Source: Bacteroidaceae bacterium (lineage in GTDB: Bacteria; Bacteroidota; Bacteroidia; Bacteroidales; Bacteroidaceae). Taken from it: a stretch of DNA of 12,705 bases. The stretch covers positions 1 through 12,705 of the forward strand of contig JAGCWG010000331.1 of NCBI GenBank assembly GCA_017961965.1, read 5' to 3'. The notes under the pieces were generated by a model. It did no database searches, was not told where the DNA came from, and was given only the letters and a program-made list of their open reading frames with translations. Of this stretch, positions 12,255 through 12,705 are shown one piece after another (position 1 is the first letter of the stretch; the number at the start of each line of letters is the position of its first letter). The position numbers and the translations under genes are program-made.

Positions 12255-12705
12255 CTACCATCAATATCTCAGCAACGAGCGATATGCGTACTGACAAGCG
12301 CATGTCGCTCGTTGTCAGTTTACGCTCGTTTGTACCAATGAATGGCTTATAGAAATATTGTCCGAAATAATTGTGTCCTCCGCCAAAACGGCAATCAAGT
12401 AATCCTGCCAAGGCAGCCTCCGGCCACCCAGAGTTAGGCGAAGCATGCTTTGAACCAAAGAAGGCAACGAAGCCCAATAGTTCCTTCCATCCAGCACTCT
12501 TACCCTTAACCATTCCCACCATACCCCTTATTTTAGATGCCAAGAGTATGAGGAAAGCGGTAAGACGTGCAGGAACGTAGTTGGCAACATCGTCTATCCT
12601 TGCCGCCCAACAGCCGAAGTCCTTGTAACGTTCATTTCTGTAACCTATCATAGAGTCGAACGTATTCACCATCTTGTAAGCCACCATACCCGGCACACCA
12701 AGCAT
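12199..12705 (-). CDS. cbiB: Adenosylcobinamide-phosphate synthase, C-terminal part (runs off the window)
   Basis: CbiB (CobD in aerobic-pathway species) is an inner-membrane enzyme that joins adenosylcobyric acid to the aminopropanol linker in vitamin B12 synthesis. The visible 168 residues carry family hallmarks: GVPGMVAYKMVNTFDSMIGY, RYKDFGCWAARIDDVANYVPARLTA, HASPNSGWPEAALAG, FGGGHNYFGQ and a final membrane helix. The Met at 12705 is internal; the N-terminal part (roughly the first 130-150 residues in typical homologues) lies beyond the window. The last 18 codons and stop overlap the convergent membrane protein gene. Other cobalamin genes would be expected to the right. Confidence 0.93.
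   Translation of the reverse strand: MLGVPGMVAYKMVNTFDSMIGYRNERYKDFGCWAARIDDVANYVPARLTAFLILLASKIRGMVGMVKGKSAGWKELLGFVAFFGSKHASPNSGWPEAALAGLLDCRFGGGHNYFGQYFYKPFIGTNERKLTTSDMRLSVRISLVAEILMVVILLLSLLVPSLFHLHSL
12273..12314 (+). terminator. 16-bp hairpin inside cbiB, likely terminator of the convergent membrane protein gene
   Basis: The arms 12273-12288 (CAACGAGCGATATGCG) and 12299-12314 (CGCATGTCGCTCGTTG) pair over 16 bp around a 10-base loop. The single imperfect pair (12283/12304) is a U-G wobble in the plus-strand RNA but an A-C clash on the minus strand, so it folds better in the direction of the membrane protein gene. It starts 18 bases past that gene's stop. The following U-content is only moderate. 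Confidence 0.5.

Overview
The window looks like chromosomal DNA from a member of the Bacteroidales, most likely Prevotella or a close relative. Several genes are preceded by the Bacteroidota -7 promoter element TAnnTTTG (for example TACCTTTG, TATATTTG, TATCTTTG). There are no strong Shine-Dalgarno sequences. The gene families (GH115 glucuronidase, TonB-dependent receptor, Na/Pi symporter with a PhoU-like tail, CbiB) also fit. No rRNA, tRNA, CRISPR array, insertion sequence or phage gene was seen.

Left part (1-5140): a short-chain dehydrogenase (71-805, +) converges on a tiny single-span membrane protein (885-1004, -), which is too short for routine ORF calling. A 15-bp perfect hairpin lies between them. 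The small gene diverges from a Na+/phosphate symporter with a C-terminal PhoU-like domain (1225-2907, +). The symporter converges on a response regulator/sensor kinase operon (5012-4293 then 4315-2897, -), and the two 3' ends overlap by 11 bp. The main observation is regulatory. Five 7-bp direct repeats related to TGTAACA, spaced exactly 11 bp apart, run into the -7 element of the symporter. Two exact copies in the opposite orientation sit just upstream of the -7 element of the small membrane protein. Another pair with the same 7-4-7 geometry lies upstream of the response regulator. This is the layout of a PhoB box array, so the region reads as a compact, self-regulated phosphate-responsive (Pho) module: sensor, regulator, transporter and small membrane protein.

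Middle part (5141-11401), all on the minus strand: a sodium:solute symporter and a TonB-dependent receptor form a probable two-gene operon ending at a strong hairpin terminator (7763-7802). A secreted GH115 alpha-glucuronidase (xylan side-chain removal) follows with its own -7 element. No SusC/SusD pair or xylanase lies next to it.

Right part (11402-12705): a 225-residue polytopic membrane protein of unknown function (+) converges on, and overlaps by 56 bp, the 3' end of cbiB (cobalamin biosynthesis, -), which runs off the window edge. A terminator-like hairpin for the membrane protein lies inside the cbiB coding sequence. In the same way, the terminator-like hairpin of the phosphate symporter lies inside the sensor kinase gene.

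AT-rich short repeats with roughly 7-base units recur in most intergenic gaps.
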